In this document: in pieces, positions 1 through 5,833 of the stretch | How positions within the stretch are numbered: position 1 is the stretch's first letter | Layout: the number at the start of each line of letters is the position of its first letter | NCBI GenBank assembly: GCA_964517215.1 | Contig: CAZFBR010000124.1 | Coordinates: 1 to 10,423 of the forward strand | Length of the DNA: 10,423 nucleotides | From: CAZFBR01 sp035353495 [NCBI: uncultured bacterium] | GTDB lineage: Bacteria; DAOPZR01 | Direction of reading: 5' to 3' | The notes under the pieces: model-generated | Database searches by the model: none | What the model was told of the DNA's origin: nothing | Seen by the model: the letters and a program-made list of their open reading frames with translations, nothing else | Translations under genes and position numbers: made by a program

Positions 1-65
1 CAGCTCTCGAGGAGACCAATCGCCAGCGGCATCGGCTGGAAGCGGCGGAACGTCGCCATCGCCGT
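1..65 (-). pseudogene. ftsK: In-frame continuation of ftsK beyond the TGA, cut by window edge
   Basis: Reading on in the frame of the 92-residue FtsK fragment, the bases after the TGA give about 21 residues, TAMATFRRFQPMPLAIGLLES, with no further stop. This resembles the usual FtsK stretch after the second membrane helix: a short basic FRRF-type segment followed by hydrophobic residues opening the next helix. If the TGA were TGG the second helix would read LLVVWTAMATF, a normal FtsK pattern. An ATG two codons after the stop (at 55-57) could allow re-initiation. The rest of the gene lies outside the window, so whether the ATPase domain is intact cannot be seen. Confidence 0.5.
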
Positions 66-344
66 TCAGACCACCAGCAGATAGGCGTCGTAGCCGAACC
101 ACAGCATGAAGAAATGCGCCACATGCGCGCCCACGGTGCCGCACAGGTTGCGCACCGCCACCGAATCCGCCGCGGCAGTCGCGGGCGGGTCCTGGTCGGT
201 ATACGACGCCAGGGCGATGAACAGGCCCAAGACCAGCAGCGCCAGCACCAAGCCGGCAATCTCCTCCGCCGATCCGACCGTCACCCGGGGTGAGCGCCGG
301 TCACCGCGCGCGGCCAGTTTCGCCCGCATTCTCGCCATGGCCAC
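66..344 (-). CDS. ftsK: FtsK DNA translocase, N-terminal membrane domain only, ended by in-frame TGA
   Basis: The 92-residue product matches the start of the four-helix membrane anchor of FtsK/SpoIIIE DNA translocases, which tether the motor that clears chromosome DNA from the division septum. It has a basic N-terminus (about residues 1-20), a first membrane helix (about 29-47), the family's SYTDQDP-type loop (47-53), the VRNLCGTVGAHVA motif (64-76), and the start of a second helix ending FGYDAYLLVV. A full FtsK is usually 700-1300 residues, so this is only its beginning. The frame then meets TGA (66-68), yet the same frame stays open and FtsK-like to the left edge. The start is GTG at 342-344, six bases after the ilvD stop, with GGTGGAG in the end of ilvD as a likely ribosome site; ATG at 336-338 is an alternative. 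The family call is strong. Whether the gene is broken, mis-sequenced or genuinely short is open. Confidence 0.72.
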   Translation of the reverse strand: MAMARMRAKLAARGDRRSPRVTVGSAEEIAGLVLALLVLGLFIALASYTDQDPPATAAADSVAVRNLCGTVGAHVAHFFMLWFGYDAYLLVV

Positions 345-350
345 GATGCG

Positions 351-2009
351 CTACTCCACCACCGCGCCGGTCGACGCCGAGGTCACCATGCGCGCATACC
401 GCGCCAGGTAGCCCGTCGTCACCTTCGGAGCCGGCGCCTGCCACTGCGCCTTGCGCCGCGCCAGCTCCGCGTCGTCCACCAGCAGGTCGAGCTTCCGGCG
501 GGGAATGTCAATGCTGATCCGGTCGCCGTCACGCACCAGGGCAATGGGCCCGCCCGCCGCCGCCTCGGGCGAAACGTGACCGATCGCCGCCCCGCGCGTG
601 CCGCCGGAGAACCTGCCGTCGGTGATCAGCGCCACGCTGGTGTCGAGCCCCATCCCCGCAATCACCGCCGTGGGCGACAGCATTTCGCGCATCCCCGGGC
701 CGCCACGCGGCCCCTCGTAGCGCAGCACCACAATGTCCCCCGCCTTGATCTCTCCGGCGACGATGGCGGCGTACGCCGCATCTTCGCCGTCGAACACCCG
801 GGCGGTGCCCGTATTGACCATCATCGCCGGCGCCACCGCCGACTGCTTGACCACCGCCCCGTCGGGCGCCAGCGTGCCGCGCAGCACCGCGATCCCGCCT
901 TCGGCATGGTACGGGTCACTGAGCGGATGGATCACCGTACGGTCGCGCACCGCCGCCGCCGCGATGTTCTCGCCCACCGTCCGGCCGGTGACTGTCAGCG
1001 CGTCGAGCGCAATCATGCCCGCCGCCGCCAGTTCCTTGATCACCGCCGGCACCCCGCCCGCCTCGTCGAGATCGACCAGATGATGCGGACCTGCCGGCGA
1101 CAGCGACACAATGTGCGGGGTGCTGCGGCTGATGTCATTGAACCGTTCGAGGTCGAGCGTGATGTTCGCCTCGTGGGCGATGGCGGGCAGATGCAGGACG
1201 GTGTTGGTCGAGCAGCCCAGCGCCATATCCACGGCCATGGCATTGCGGAACGCCTGCTCCGTCGCGATCTGCCGCGGGGTGATGTTCCGCTGCACCAGGT
1301 TGAGGATCGCCATTCCCGCCTGCTTGGCCAGGCGGATCCGCGCCGCCGCCACCGCCGGGATGGTGCCGTTGCCGGGCAGGCCGAGGCCGATCACTTCCGT
1401 CAGGCAGTTCATCGAGTTGGCCGTGAACATGCCGGCGCACGAACCGCAGCCCGGGCAGGCGCACTGCTCCAGTTCCGTCAGTTCCGCTTCGCTGTATTTG
1501 CCGGTGCGCACCCCGCCCATGCCTTCGAACACGGTAATCAGGTCGGCCTTTTTGCCGCGCCATTTGCCGGGGAGCATGGGCCCGCCGCTGACCACCACTG
1601 CCGGGATATTCAGCCGCAGCGCCGCCATCAGCATCCCCGGGACGATCTTGTCGCAGTTGGGGACCAGCACCAGGCCGTCAAACGGATGCGCCATGGCCAT
1701 CGACTCGACCGAATCCGCCACCAGCTCGCGGCTGGCCAGCGAATACTTCATCCCCTGATGGTTCATGGCGATGCCGTCGCACACCCCGATGGTCGAAAAA
1801 ACGATCGGGGTCCCGCCCGCGGCATAAATCCCCGCCTTCACCGCCGCAACGATGCGGTCAAGATGAATGTGGCCCGGGATGATCTCGTTGGCGGAGTTGG
1901 CAATGCCGATCAGCGGCCGCGCCAGTTCCTCGTCGGTATAGCCCATCGCCTTGAACAGCGAGCGGTGCGGGGCCTTGTCGATGCCCCGCGTCATCTGGTG
2001 ACTGCGCAT
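351..2009 (-). CDS. ilvD: Dihydroxy-acid dehydratase IlvD
   Basis: This enzyme dehydrates 2,3-dihydroxy-isovalerate and 2,3-dihydroxy-3-methylvalerate to the 2-keto acids that become valine and isoleucine (leucine and pantothenate also draw on this route). It is cytosolic and needs an iron-sulfur cluster and Mg2+. At 552 residues it is full length for the compact form. Likely cluster cysteines are C77 (GVCDGIAM), C119 ([10 protein letters not shown]) and C191 ([14 protein letters not shown]). K121 is at the position of the metal-binding modified lysine, and [10 protein letters not shown] (464-473) holds the catalytic serine S468. Residues 45-50 read PGHIHL, where plant and mycobacterial enzymes have a cysteine ligand (PCNxHL); here the cysteine sits in VCDG instead, as I recall for archaeal and clostridial IlvD. 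The start is set by AAGGAG (2016-2021) six bases before ATG. The gene lies 20 bases after the cupin gene and ends in TAG. Confidence 0.97.
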   Translation of the reverse strand: MRSHQMTRGIDKAPHRSLFKAMGYTDEELARPLIGIANSANEIIPGHIHLDRIVAAVKAGIYAAGGTPIVFSTIGVCDGIAMNHQGMKYSLASRELVADSVESMAMAHPFDGLVLVPNCDKIVPGMLMAALRLNIPAVVVSGGPMLPGKWRGKKADLITVFEGMGGVRTGKYSEAELTELEQCACPGCGSCAGMFTANSMNCLTEVIGLGLPGNGTIPAVAAARIRLAKQAGMAILNLVQRNITPRQIATEQAFRNAMAVDMALGCSTNTVLHLPAIAHEANITLDLERFNDISRSTPHIVSLSPAGPHHLVDLDEAGGVPAVIKELAAAGMIALDALTVTGRTVGENIAAAAVRDRTVIHPLSDPYHAEGGIAVLRGTLAPDGAVVKQSAVAPAMMVNTGTARVFDGEDAAYAAIVAGEIKAGDIVVLRYEGPRGGPGMREMLSPTAVIAGMGLDTSVALITDGRFSGGTRGAAIGHVSPEAAAGGPIALVRDGDRISIDIPRRKLDLLVDDAELARRKAQWQAPAPKVTTGYLARYARMVTSASTGAVVE

Positions 2010-2029
2010 GATCTTCTCCTTGCGACCGG

Positions 2030-2485
2030 TCAGCCGTGTTTGGGCAGCCAGTCAAAACCGATGGCCGGATCAAACGGGTCGCGCCGCAATTCGTCCGGTT
2101 CGGCGTAATCGTACAATTCCGTCGGCACATTGATCAGCACCGACACCTTGGTGCCCAGGCACATCTGGCCATGCCAGACCAGCCGCGGGATCTGCACCAG
2201 CACCGGATTGTCGTCGCCGATCACCACGCTCATCCGCTCGCCCCGCGTTGGCGAATCCTTGCGGTCGTCATACAGGCCGATCTTCGCCATGCCCGCAATG
2301 ACGCAAAAATTATCCGTCTGCTTTTTGTGGCAGTGCCATGCCTTGACAATCCCCGGATTGCAGGTGGAGACGTACAACTGGCCGAATTGGACGAAATGCG
2401 GCGAATCCCGGCGCAGAATCTCCATGACGTATCCGCGATCGTCACAGTGCCGCTTGAGCGGCAACAATTTCACACCCTCGATCAT
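2030..2485 (-). CDS. RmlC-like cupin, dTDP-4-dehydrorhamnose 3,5-epimerase family
   Basis: This 151-residue single-domain cupin belongs to the short branch of the RmlC family; canonical RmlC is about 180-185 residues. Visible landmarks are [14 protein letters not shown] [10 protein letters not shown] (15-24), GQLYVST (35-41), [14 protein letters not shown] (47-60, with H51 and H53 where RmlC has its catalytic-site histidine), IPRLVWHG (99-106, H105), and [13 protein letters not shown] (120-132), which aligns with the tyrosine-bearing loop of the family. RmlC epimerises C3 and C5 of dTDP-4-keto-6-deoxyglucose in dTDP-L-rhamnose synthesis. This short branch may act on a related NDP-keto-sugar, so I assign family, not exact substrate. 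The start is clear: GGGAGG (2492-2497) six bases before ATG, which overlaps the rmlD-like stop as ATGA. The neighbouring reductase supports a sequential epimerase-reductase role. Confidence 0.85.
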   Translation of the reverse strand: MIEGVKLLPLKRHCDDRGYVMEILRRDSPHFVQFGQLYVSTCNPGIVKAWHCHKKQTDNFCVIAGMAKIGLYDDRKDSPTRGERMSVVIGDDNPVLVQIPRLVWHGQMCLGTKVSVLINVPTELYDYAEPDELRRDPFDPAIGFDWLPKHG

Positions 2486-3327
2486 GATCTTCCTCCCTGC
2501 AGCATTTCCCCGAGCGCTTCCTGCCAGGGGCGCATGGTAATCCCCAGTTCCCGCAGCCGGTCAAGCGCCAGTTCACTGTACACCGGGCGCCGGGCGGGAT
2601 TGCTGAACTCCGCCTGCCGGGCGTCGGCCACCGCCACCCCCGCGCCGCAGGCAGCGAGAATGAATCGCGCGAGATCCGCCCGGCTGCACGCACCCGCATT
2701 GGTGATGTTGACGGTGCCCGTCACCCCGTCCCGCAGGAGCTGCACCAGCGCCCGGGCCAGATCCCCGACCAGCGTCGGTGCCGCCACCACATCCGCCACC
2801 ACCCGCAACGGCCGCCCGCTGGCGGCGCAGGCGGCAGACCAGTCGCGCACCTTGGTGACAAAACTCGCCGGACCCGGCCCGAGCAGGGTCGAGGTCCGCA
2901 CCACCAGCGACTGCTCTGCGTCCAGCCAGCGCTCGCCCAGCCACTTGCTCACGCCATAGACACTGAGCGGCCGCGGGGCGGCAGCCTCCGGGTACGGGGT
3001 CCGGGCGGTACCATCGAACAGATAATCCGTCGACAGGTGCACCACCCGGCAGCCGCGCTCGCGCTGCCATGCCGCCAGCGGCTGCACCCCCAGCGCATTC
3101 ACCGCCAGCGCCCGCACCGGTTCGCGCTCACAGGCATCAACATCCGTCAGCGCCGCGCAGTTGATCACCGTCGCCGGCGCCGCCGTCCGCAATTTCGCCA
3201 GCAGCGCCGCCGGCTCGCCCAGATCAAACTCGCGTTCCGTCCATGCCGTCGCATCGGGCAGCAGCCGGGCCAGCGCCCGGCCCAGCTGGCCGTCCGCGCC
3301 AAGAATCAGCGTTTCTCCGCAATTCAT
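2482..3327 (-). CDS. rfbD: dTDP-4-dehydrorhamnose reductase (RmlD/RfbD family)
   Basis: This 281-residue short-chain dehydrogenase/reductase matches RmlD in length and motif order. The Rossmann motif is ILGADGQLG (8-16), NCAALTDVDACE (56-67) is the hallmark RmlD segment, STDYLFDG (99-106) supplies T100, and YGVSK (124-128) gives the catalytic Y124 and K128. PTLVGDLARA (184-193) matches the family's substrate-side PTYAxDLA. RmlD reduces the 4-keto group of dTDP-L-lyxo-6-deoxy-4-hexulose to give dTDP-L-rhamnose, using NAD(P)H, in the cytosol. The start overlaps the upstream stop by 4 nt (ATGA) and no strong Shine-Dalgarno is seen, implying translational coupling. The stop overlaps the cupin start in the same way. 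RmlA and RmlB are not in the window, so the dTDP-rhamnose product is inferred from family and pairing rather than from a complete pathway. Confidence 0.92.
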   Translation of the reverse strand: MNCGETLILGADGQLGRALARLLPDATAWTEREFDLGEPAALLAKLRTAAPATVINCAALTDVDACEREPVRALAVNALGVQPLAAWQRERGCRVVHLSTDYLFDGTARTPYPEAAAPRPLSVYGVSKWLGERWLDAEQSLVVRTSTLLGPGPASFVTKVRDWSAACAASGRPLRVVADVVAAPTLVGDLARALVQLLRDGVTGTVNITNAGACSRADLARFILAACGAGVAVADARQAEFSNPARRPVYSELALDRLRELGITMRPWQEALGEMLQGGRS

Positions 3328-3755
3328 GCGCCGGCCGGATTAAACCGCTGTTCCACTGCCGCCTGCAGGCCGGCAATCAATGCCCGCACCAGCTGCAGGT
3401 CATGCACCGGCTGTTTGGCGGAGCGCAGCCCGGCCAGCGCCGCGCCCAGTTCCGTCAGCAGGTGCACAAACTTTGCGTCTGCCGCCTGAACCCCGGCCAC
3501 CGCCGCGGCATCCGTCGGCAGGCCGCCGGCAAATTCGCCGTACAGCACCTTGCCATGGACCGCATCCAGTTCCCGGCGCACCACCCGCAACTCATCCAGA
3601 TACAACGGCTTGTCGGTTTCAACGAATTCCGCGCACAGCTCTTCAAACTGACGCCGCACCCGGTTCAGTGCTACCGCCAGTTGTTCGCCTGACCGCAGTC
3701 CATCATCGCCCGCCGCGCGGATTGCGCCCGCCGGCTGCGCCGGTTCCGTCTGCAT
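3324..3755 (-). CDS. Small helical protein of unknown function, first gene of the rml-like/ilvD operon
   Basis: I do not recognise this protein. With the start used here it has 143 residues. It has no signal peptide or membrane helix, and the body appears mainly alpha-helical and charged: a segment with E/R-rich heptad-like spacing (VALNRVRRQFEELCAEFVE), then LDELRVVRRELDAVHGK, then Ala/Leu-rich helices, ending QRFNPAGA. It could be a coiled-coil or helical-bundle protein. A longer frame with a start at 3828-3830 exists, but its extra 25 codons run through the promoter at 3784-3812. The internal ATG at 3753-3755 has GGAG four bases upstream and lies about 22 bases after the predicted transcription start, so it is preferred. 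The gene ends in a 4-nt ATGA overlap with the RmlD-like gene, so the two are probably translated together. Confidence 0.72.
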   Translation of the reverse strand: MQTEPAQPAGAIRAAGDDGLRSGEQLAVALNRVRRQFEELCAEFVETDKPLYLDELRVVRRELDAVHGKVLYGEFAGGLPTDAAAVAGVQAADAKFVHLLTELGAALAGLRSAKQPVHDLQLVRALIAGLQAAVEQRFNPAGA

Positions 3756-3759
3756 AGTT

Positions 3760-3763
3760 CTCC
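3760..3763 (-). promoter_or_regulatory. Shine-Dalgarno deciding the start of the unknown operon-leading gene
   Basis: GGAG lies four bases before ATG 3753-3755 (within GGATGGAGAACTATG). The upstream in-frame ATG at 3828-3830 lies upstream of the predicted promoter and would not be on its transcript. The site therefore supports the shorter, 143-residue product. Confidence 0.6.
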
Positions 3764-3783
3764 ATCCGTCATAACCGGCGGGT

Positions 3784-3812
3784 ATTCTATATAAATTGGG
3801 CGGTGCTGTCAA
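3784..3812 (-). promoter_or_regulatory. Sigma70-type promoter of the unknown-rfbD-rfbC-like-ilvD-ftsK operon
   Basis: On the minus strand a perfect TTGACA (3807-3812) is followed after 17 bp by TAGAAT (3784-3789), five of six matches to the -10 consensus, in a locally AT-rich patch. The predicted transcription start is near 3777, giving a leader of about 22 nt to the ATG at 3755. It stands between the end of the clostripain gene and the next gene. No convincing terminator separates those genes, so some read-through from upstream is also possible. Confidence 0.72.
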
Positions 3813-3845
3813 TGCAGTGGTGCTGCTCATATAATTGGAAGCAAT

Positions 3846-4970
3846 TCATGGCAGGGGATGGCACAGCTGCCATGGTGCGCTCAGTTCCCGATAGGTTCCG
3901 CACACATCATACGCATCCATAGCACCGTTGACCACCACGCTCAAGCCATGATGCGCAGCCGCGTGCGGAAGGTCCTGCTTGATCCGGTTCTGCCGGTAGG
4001 CAATCACCACCTGGTGAAACAGGCCAGCAAACTCACGCCACGCAGCCGGGTCAGTGGCGAAAGCCGCCTGCGCCAGCGCATACAAATCCTGCAACTGGTA
4101 ATACGGTTCACTGTCGCTGCGGTCCACCGCAAAGGAGGAGGCAAACGCATGGTCAACGGTCGCCAGGACGCGCTCGTGCCGGACCAAAAAATCGGCCAAT
4201 GCCGCCATCGGCGCCGTGGCGATGACCGCAACATCCGCCGGGTCGCTGTCCGTCGCGGTCTCGTTGCGGGCAATGAACCCGTCGGCCATGGCCGCCAGCA
4301 GCCGCTCCGGTTTCTGCGCCGCTGCAAACTGCGCCAGCAGCCCCGGTTCGATCAGGCCCTCCCACGGGCCGTAGTCTTCATAGGCGATCAGATAATCCGT
4401 CACCGCGCGCAGCTCATACGCCGTTTCCGCGCTTGCCATCAAACACATGTCCAGGCCGATGACGGCAAAGTGCGCGCCCGCCTGCCGCAGCGCCGCCGCC
4501 ACCCGCGCGACGGAAATATACTGGGTATCCGTGACATGCAGCCACCATCCCGAGCCATGCCCCTGGAAGATGATGGCATACCGCTGCGCCGGATAATCGC
4601 GCACCGCCTGGCGCACAAAATCCGCCAGGATCGCGGTGTCGGCCATATCCACCGGCGGCAGCCGCTGCATGGCGACATTACCCGCACCGTACGCGTCGCC
4701 GCGTACCGTCAGCTGCCAGTACCCCTGGTGCTGCGTGGCCAGCCGCGCGACCGCAGCCACCGCACCGTCGTCAGCCAGCCGCCCGGCCGTCAGTTTCGCA
4801 AAATCGCGGAAGGCGTATGCCTCCAGATCATTGTCCGCACAGGTGTAGAGCAGGACCGTCCAGGCCCGCGGTACGGACGCCATCGTCGTTGTCGCCGCCA
4901 ACGCGCCCGCGCCCGGGATCACCGCCGTCATCAGCAGCACCAGCATCATGCGAACACCGCCGCCGGTCAT
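3846..4970 (-). CDS. Secreted clostripain-family (C11) cysteine peptidase
   Basis: The product is a caspase-fold cysteine peptidase of MEROPS family C11, whose known members cut after Arg or Lys. From the start chosen here it has 374 residues, close to other single-domain C11 enzymes. Residues 1-25 form a signal peptide (MTGGGVRMMLVLLMTAV then a GALA-type cleavage region), so it is exported. Next come the family's WTVLLYTCADNDLE opening (37-50), the catalytic histidine in IIFQGHGSGW (H138) and the catalytic cysteine in VIGLDMCLMAS (C176). YEDYGPWEG (197-205) also fits the family. The start is set by AGGAGG (4977-4982) six bases before ATG 4968-4970; a longer frame from ATG 5010-5012 would begin almost on the predicted transcription start. 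The gene is divergent from the GT2 gene and shares its control region. The target is unknown. Confidence 0.9.
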   Translation of the reverse strand: MTGGGVRMMLVLLMTAVIPGAGALAATTTMASVPRAWTVLLYTCADNDLEAYAFRDFAKLTAGRLADDGAVAAVARLATQHQGYWQLTVRGDAYGAGNVAMQRLPPVDMADTAILADFVRQAVRDYPAQRYAIIFQGHGSGWWLHVTDTQYISVARVAAALRQAGAHFAVIGLDMCLMASAETAYELRAVTDYLIAYEDYGPWEGLIEPGLLAQFAAAQKPERLLAAMADGFIARNETATDSDPADVAVIATAPMAALADFLVRHERVLATVDHAFASSFAVDRSDSEPYYQLQDLYALAQAAFATDPAAWREFAGLFHQVVIAYRQNRIKQDLPHAAAHHGLSVVVNGAMDAYDVCGTYRELSAPWQLCHPLP

Positions 4971-4976
4971 CCGCCA

Positions 4977-4982
4977 CCTCCT
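4977..4982 (-). promoter_or_regulatory. Strong Shine-Dalgarno fixing the clostripain-family start
   Basis: A perfect AGGAGG lies six bases before ATG 4968-4970. The more upstream in-frame ATG (5010-5012) has no such site, and starting there would put 14 extra polar and basic residues before the signal peptide. The site therefore favours the shorter protein with a normal export signal. Confidence 0.8.
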
Positions 4983-5018
4983 GCCGCTTGCGCCGGCATG
5001 TCTGCCGATCATTCATTC

Positions 5019-5048
5019 ACTATAATTGCCCGGCATCCATCCTGTCAA
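5019..5048 (-). promoter_or_regulatory. Sigma70-type promoter of the clostripain-family gene
   Basis: On the minus strand TTGACA (5043-5048) is followed after 18 bp by TATAGT (5019-5024), five of six -10 matches. Transcription would begin near 5012, giving a leader of about 40 nt that carries the AGGAGG site. The -35 box is one arm of the palindrome shared with the divergent promoter. Confidence 0.68.
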
Positions 5049-5070
5049 TCCCCCGCAGACGGGTTTGACA
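5043..5070. promoter_or_regulatory. Imperfect palindrome spanning both divergent -35 boxes; candidate operator
   Basis: TGTCAA (5043-5048) and TTGACA (5065-5070) are perfect inverted arms, and inside them CCCG (5052-5055) and CGGG (5060-5063) pair around a CAGA loop. The outer arms are the -35 hexamers of the clostripain gene (minus) and the GT2 gene (plus). The outer symmetry may simply follow from back-to-back promoters; the inner CCCG/CGGG pair is the part that suggests a dimeric regulator. No regulator gene is present in the window. Confidence 0.35.
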
Positions 5071-5093
5071 GTGCACGACGGCAATGCTATGGT
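5065..5093 (+). promoter_or_regulatory. Promoter of the GT2 / GT-C glycosyltransferase operon
   Basis: A perfect TTGACA (5065-5070) is followed after 17 bp by TATGGT (5088-5093), four of six -10 matches. Transcription would start near 5100, about 28 nt before the GT2 start codon. The -10 is weaker than those of the minus-strand promoters, so regulation or an activator is possible. Confidence 0.55.
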
Positions 5094-5128
5094 AACATCT
5101 CAGTTATGGAGCAGTGACGGTGGCCTGA

Positions 5129-5833
5129 ATGAAACTAACGGTGGTTATTCCCGCCTATAATGAGGCGCACCGGCTGGGTGCGACCCTGACGGAGCTGCTC
5201 GCCTGGCTCGACGCCCATCATCCCGATTCCGATGTGCTCGTGGTCAGCGACGGCAGCTCCGACGCCACCGTCGCCATCGCCCAGTCGTTCGCCGGACGGC
5301 GCGTGCAGGTGCTGGCCAACCCCCGCAATCACGGCAAGGGCTACGTCGTGCGGCAGGGCATGCTCGCCGCCACCGGCGACTATGTCCTGTTTATGGATGC
5401 GGACATGGCCACCCCCATCGACCAGCTGCCGCTTTTCCTCGCGGCGCTGGATCAGGGCGCCCCGTTCGCCTACGGCATCCGCACCTATCAGAAATACGAT
5501 CACAACTTCCGCCTCATTCTCGGGCTGGGTTTTGTCATGCTGGCGCATCTGCTGGTGCTGCGCCAGCCGGTGATGGACACCCAGTGCGGCTTCAAGATCT
5601 TCCGCCGCGAAATCGCGCAGCGGATGTTCAAGCGCCTGCGGATCAGCGGCGGGATCTTCGACCTGGAGCTGTTCCTCATCGCCCAGCGCCTGCATCTCGA
5701 CGGCACCTGCATCCCGGTGCGCTGGAACCACGTGCCCGGTTCGCGCATCAACATCCCCAAGTGCGTGATCGGCGATCCGCTGGATATGCTGCGCATCCGC
5801 TGCCACGATCTGCTCGGCCATTACCATGACTGA
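5129..5833 (+). CDS. GT2 glycosyltransferase, polyprenyl/dolichyl-phosphate sugar synthase type
   Basis: This 234-residue family 2 glycosyltransferase (GT-A fold) resembles the DPM1/ALG5 group, which moves mannose or glucose from an NDP-sugar to a polyprenyl phosphate on the cytosolic face of the membrane. Visible motifs are VVIPAYNEA (5-13), VVSDGSSDAT (38-47, D41 contacting the nucleotide), NHGKGYVVRQGM (67-78), the metal-binding MDADMATP (89-96), and MDTQCGFKIF (149-158), the group's QCGFK signature, followed by FDLELF (177-182). It has no C-terminal membrane helices, unlike ArnC/GtrB types, so it is probably peripheral. The start follows an in-frame TGA directly (5126-5128) and has only a modest GGTGG (5119-5123) ribosome site. 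Its stop overlaps the membrane glycosyltransferase start by 8 nt, linking donor-lipid synthesis to its user. The sugar cannot be told from sequence. Confidence 0.9.
   Translation: MKLTVVIPAYNEAHRLGATLTELLAWLDAHHPDSDVLVVSDGSSDATVAIAQSFAGRRVQVLANPRNHGKGYVVRQGMLAATGDYVLFMDADMATPIDQLPLFLAALDQGAPFAYGIRTYQKYDHNFRLILGLGFVMLAHLLVLRQPVMDTQCGFKIFRREIAQRMFKRLRISGGIFDLELFLIAQRLHLDGTCIPVRWNHVPGSRINIPKCVIGDPLDMLRIRCHDLLGHYHD

Noticed and set aside
66-68. TGA read as tryptophan across the genome (alternative code)
   Set aside because: TGA serves as the stop of eight other genes in the window, several in tight ATGA overlaps, and tryptophan is encoded by TGG throughout.
576-2108. A 510-codon open frame antisense to ilvD
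   Set aside because: It mirrors a gene with unmistakable IlvD motifs. Its product is rich in R, H, Q and D in a pattern typical of antisense frames in GC-rich DNA, and it has no recognisable motif.
3833-3846. AATTG-GAAG-CAATT hairpin at the end of the clostripain gene as a terminator
   Set aside because: The stem is only five AT-rich pairs, overlaps the stop codon and has no T tract on the minus strand.
4971-5012. Upstream ATG (5010-5012) as the clostripain start
   Set aside because: It lies almost on the predicted transcription start and has no ribosome site, whereas ATG 4968-4970 has a perfect AGGAGG at ideal spacing and gives a normal signal peptide.
3858-5117. A 419-codon plus-strand frame antisense to the clostripain gene
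   Set aside because: It is an R/H-rich shadow that crosses the divergent promoter region. The minus strand has a signal peptide, the catalytic His and Cys, and a perfect AGGAGG.
5106-5117. Three-codon frame (ATG GAG CAG TGA) in the GT2 leader as a regulatory leader peptide
   Set aside because: It is too short and too close to the predicted transcription start (near 5100), with no ribosome site; chance is the simpler explanation.
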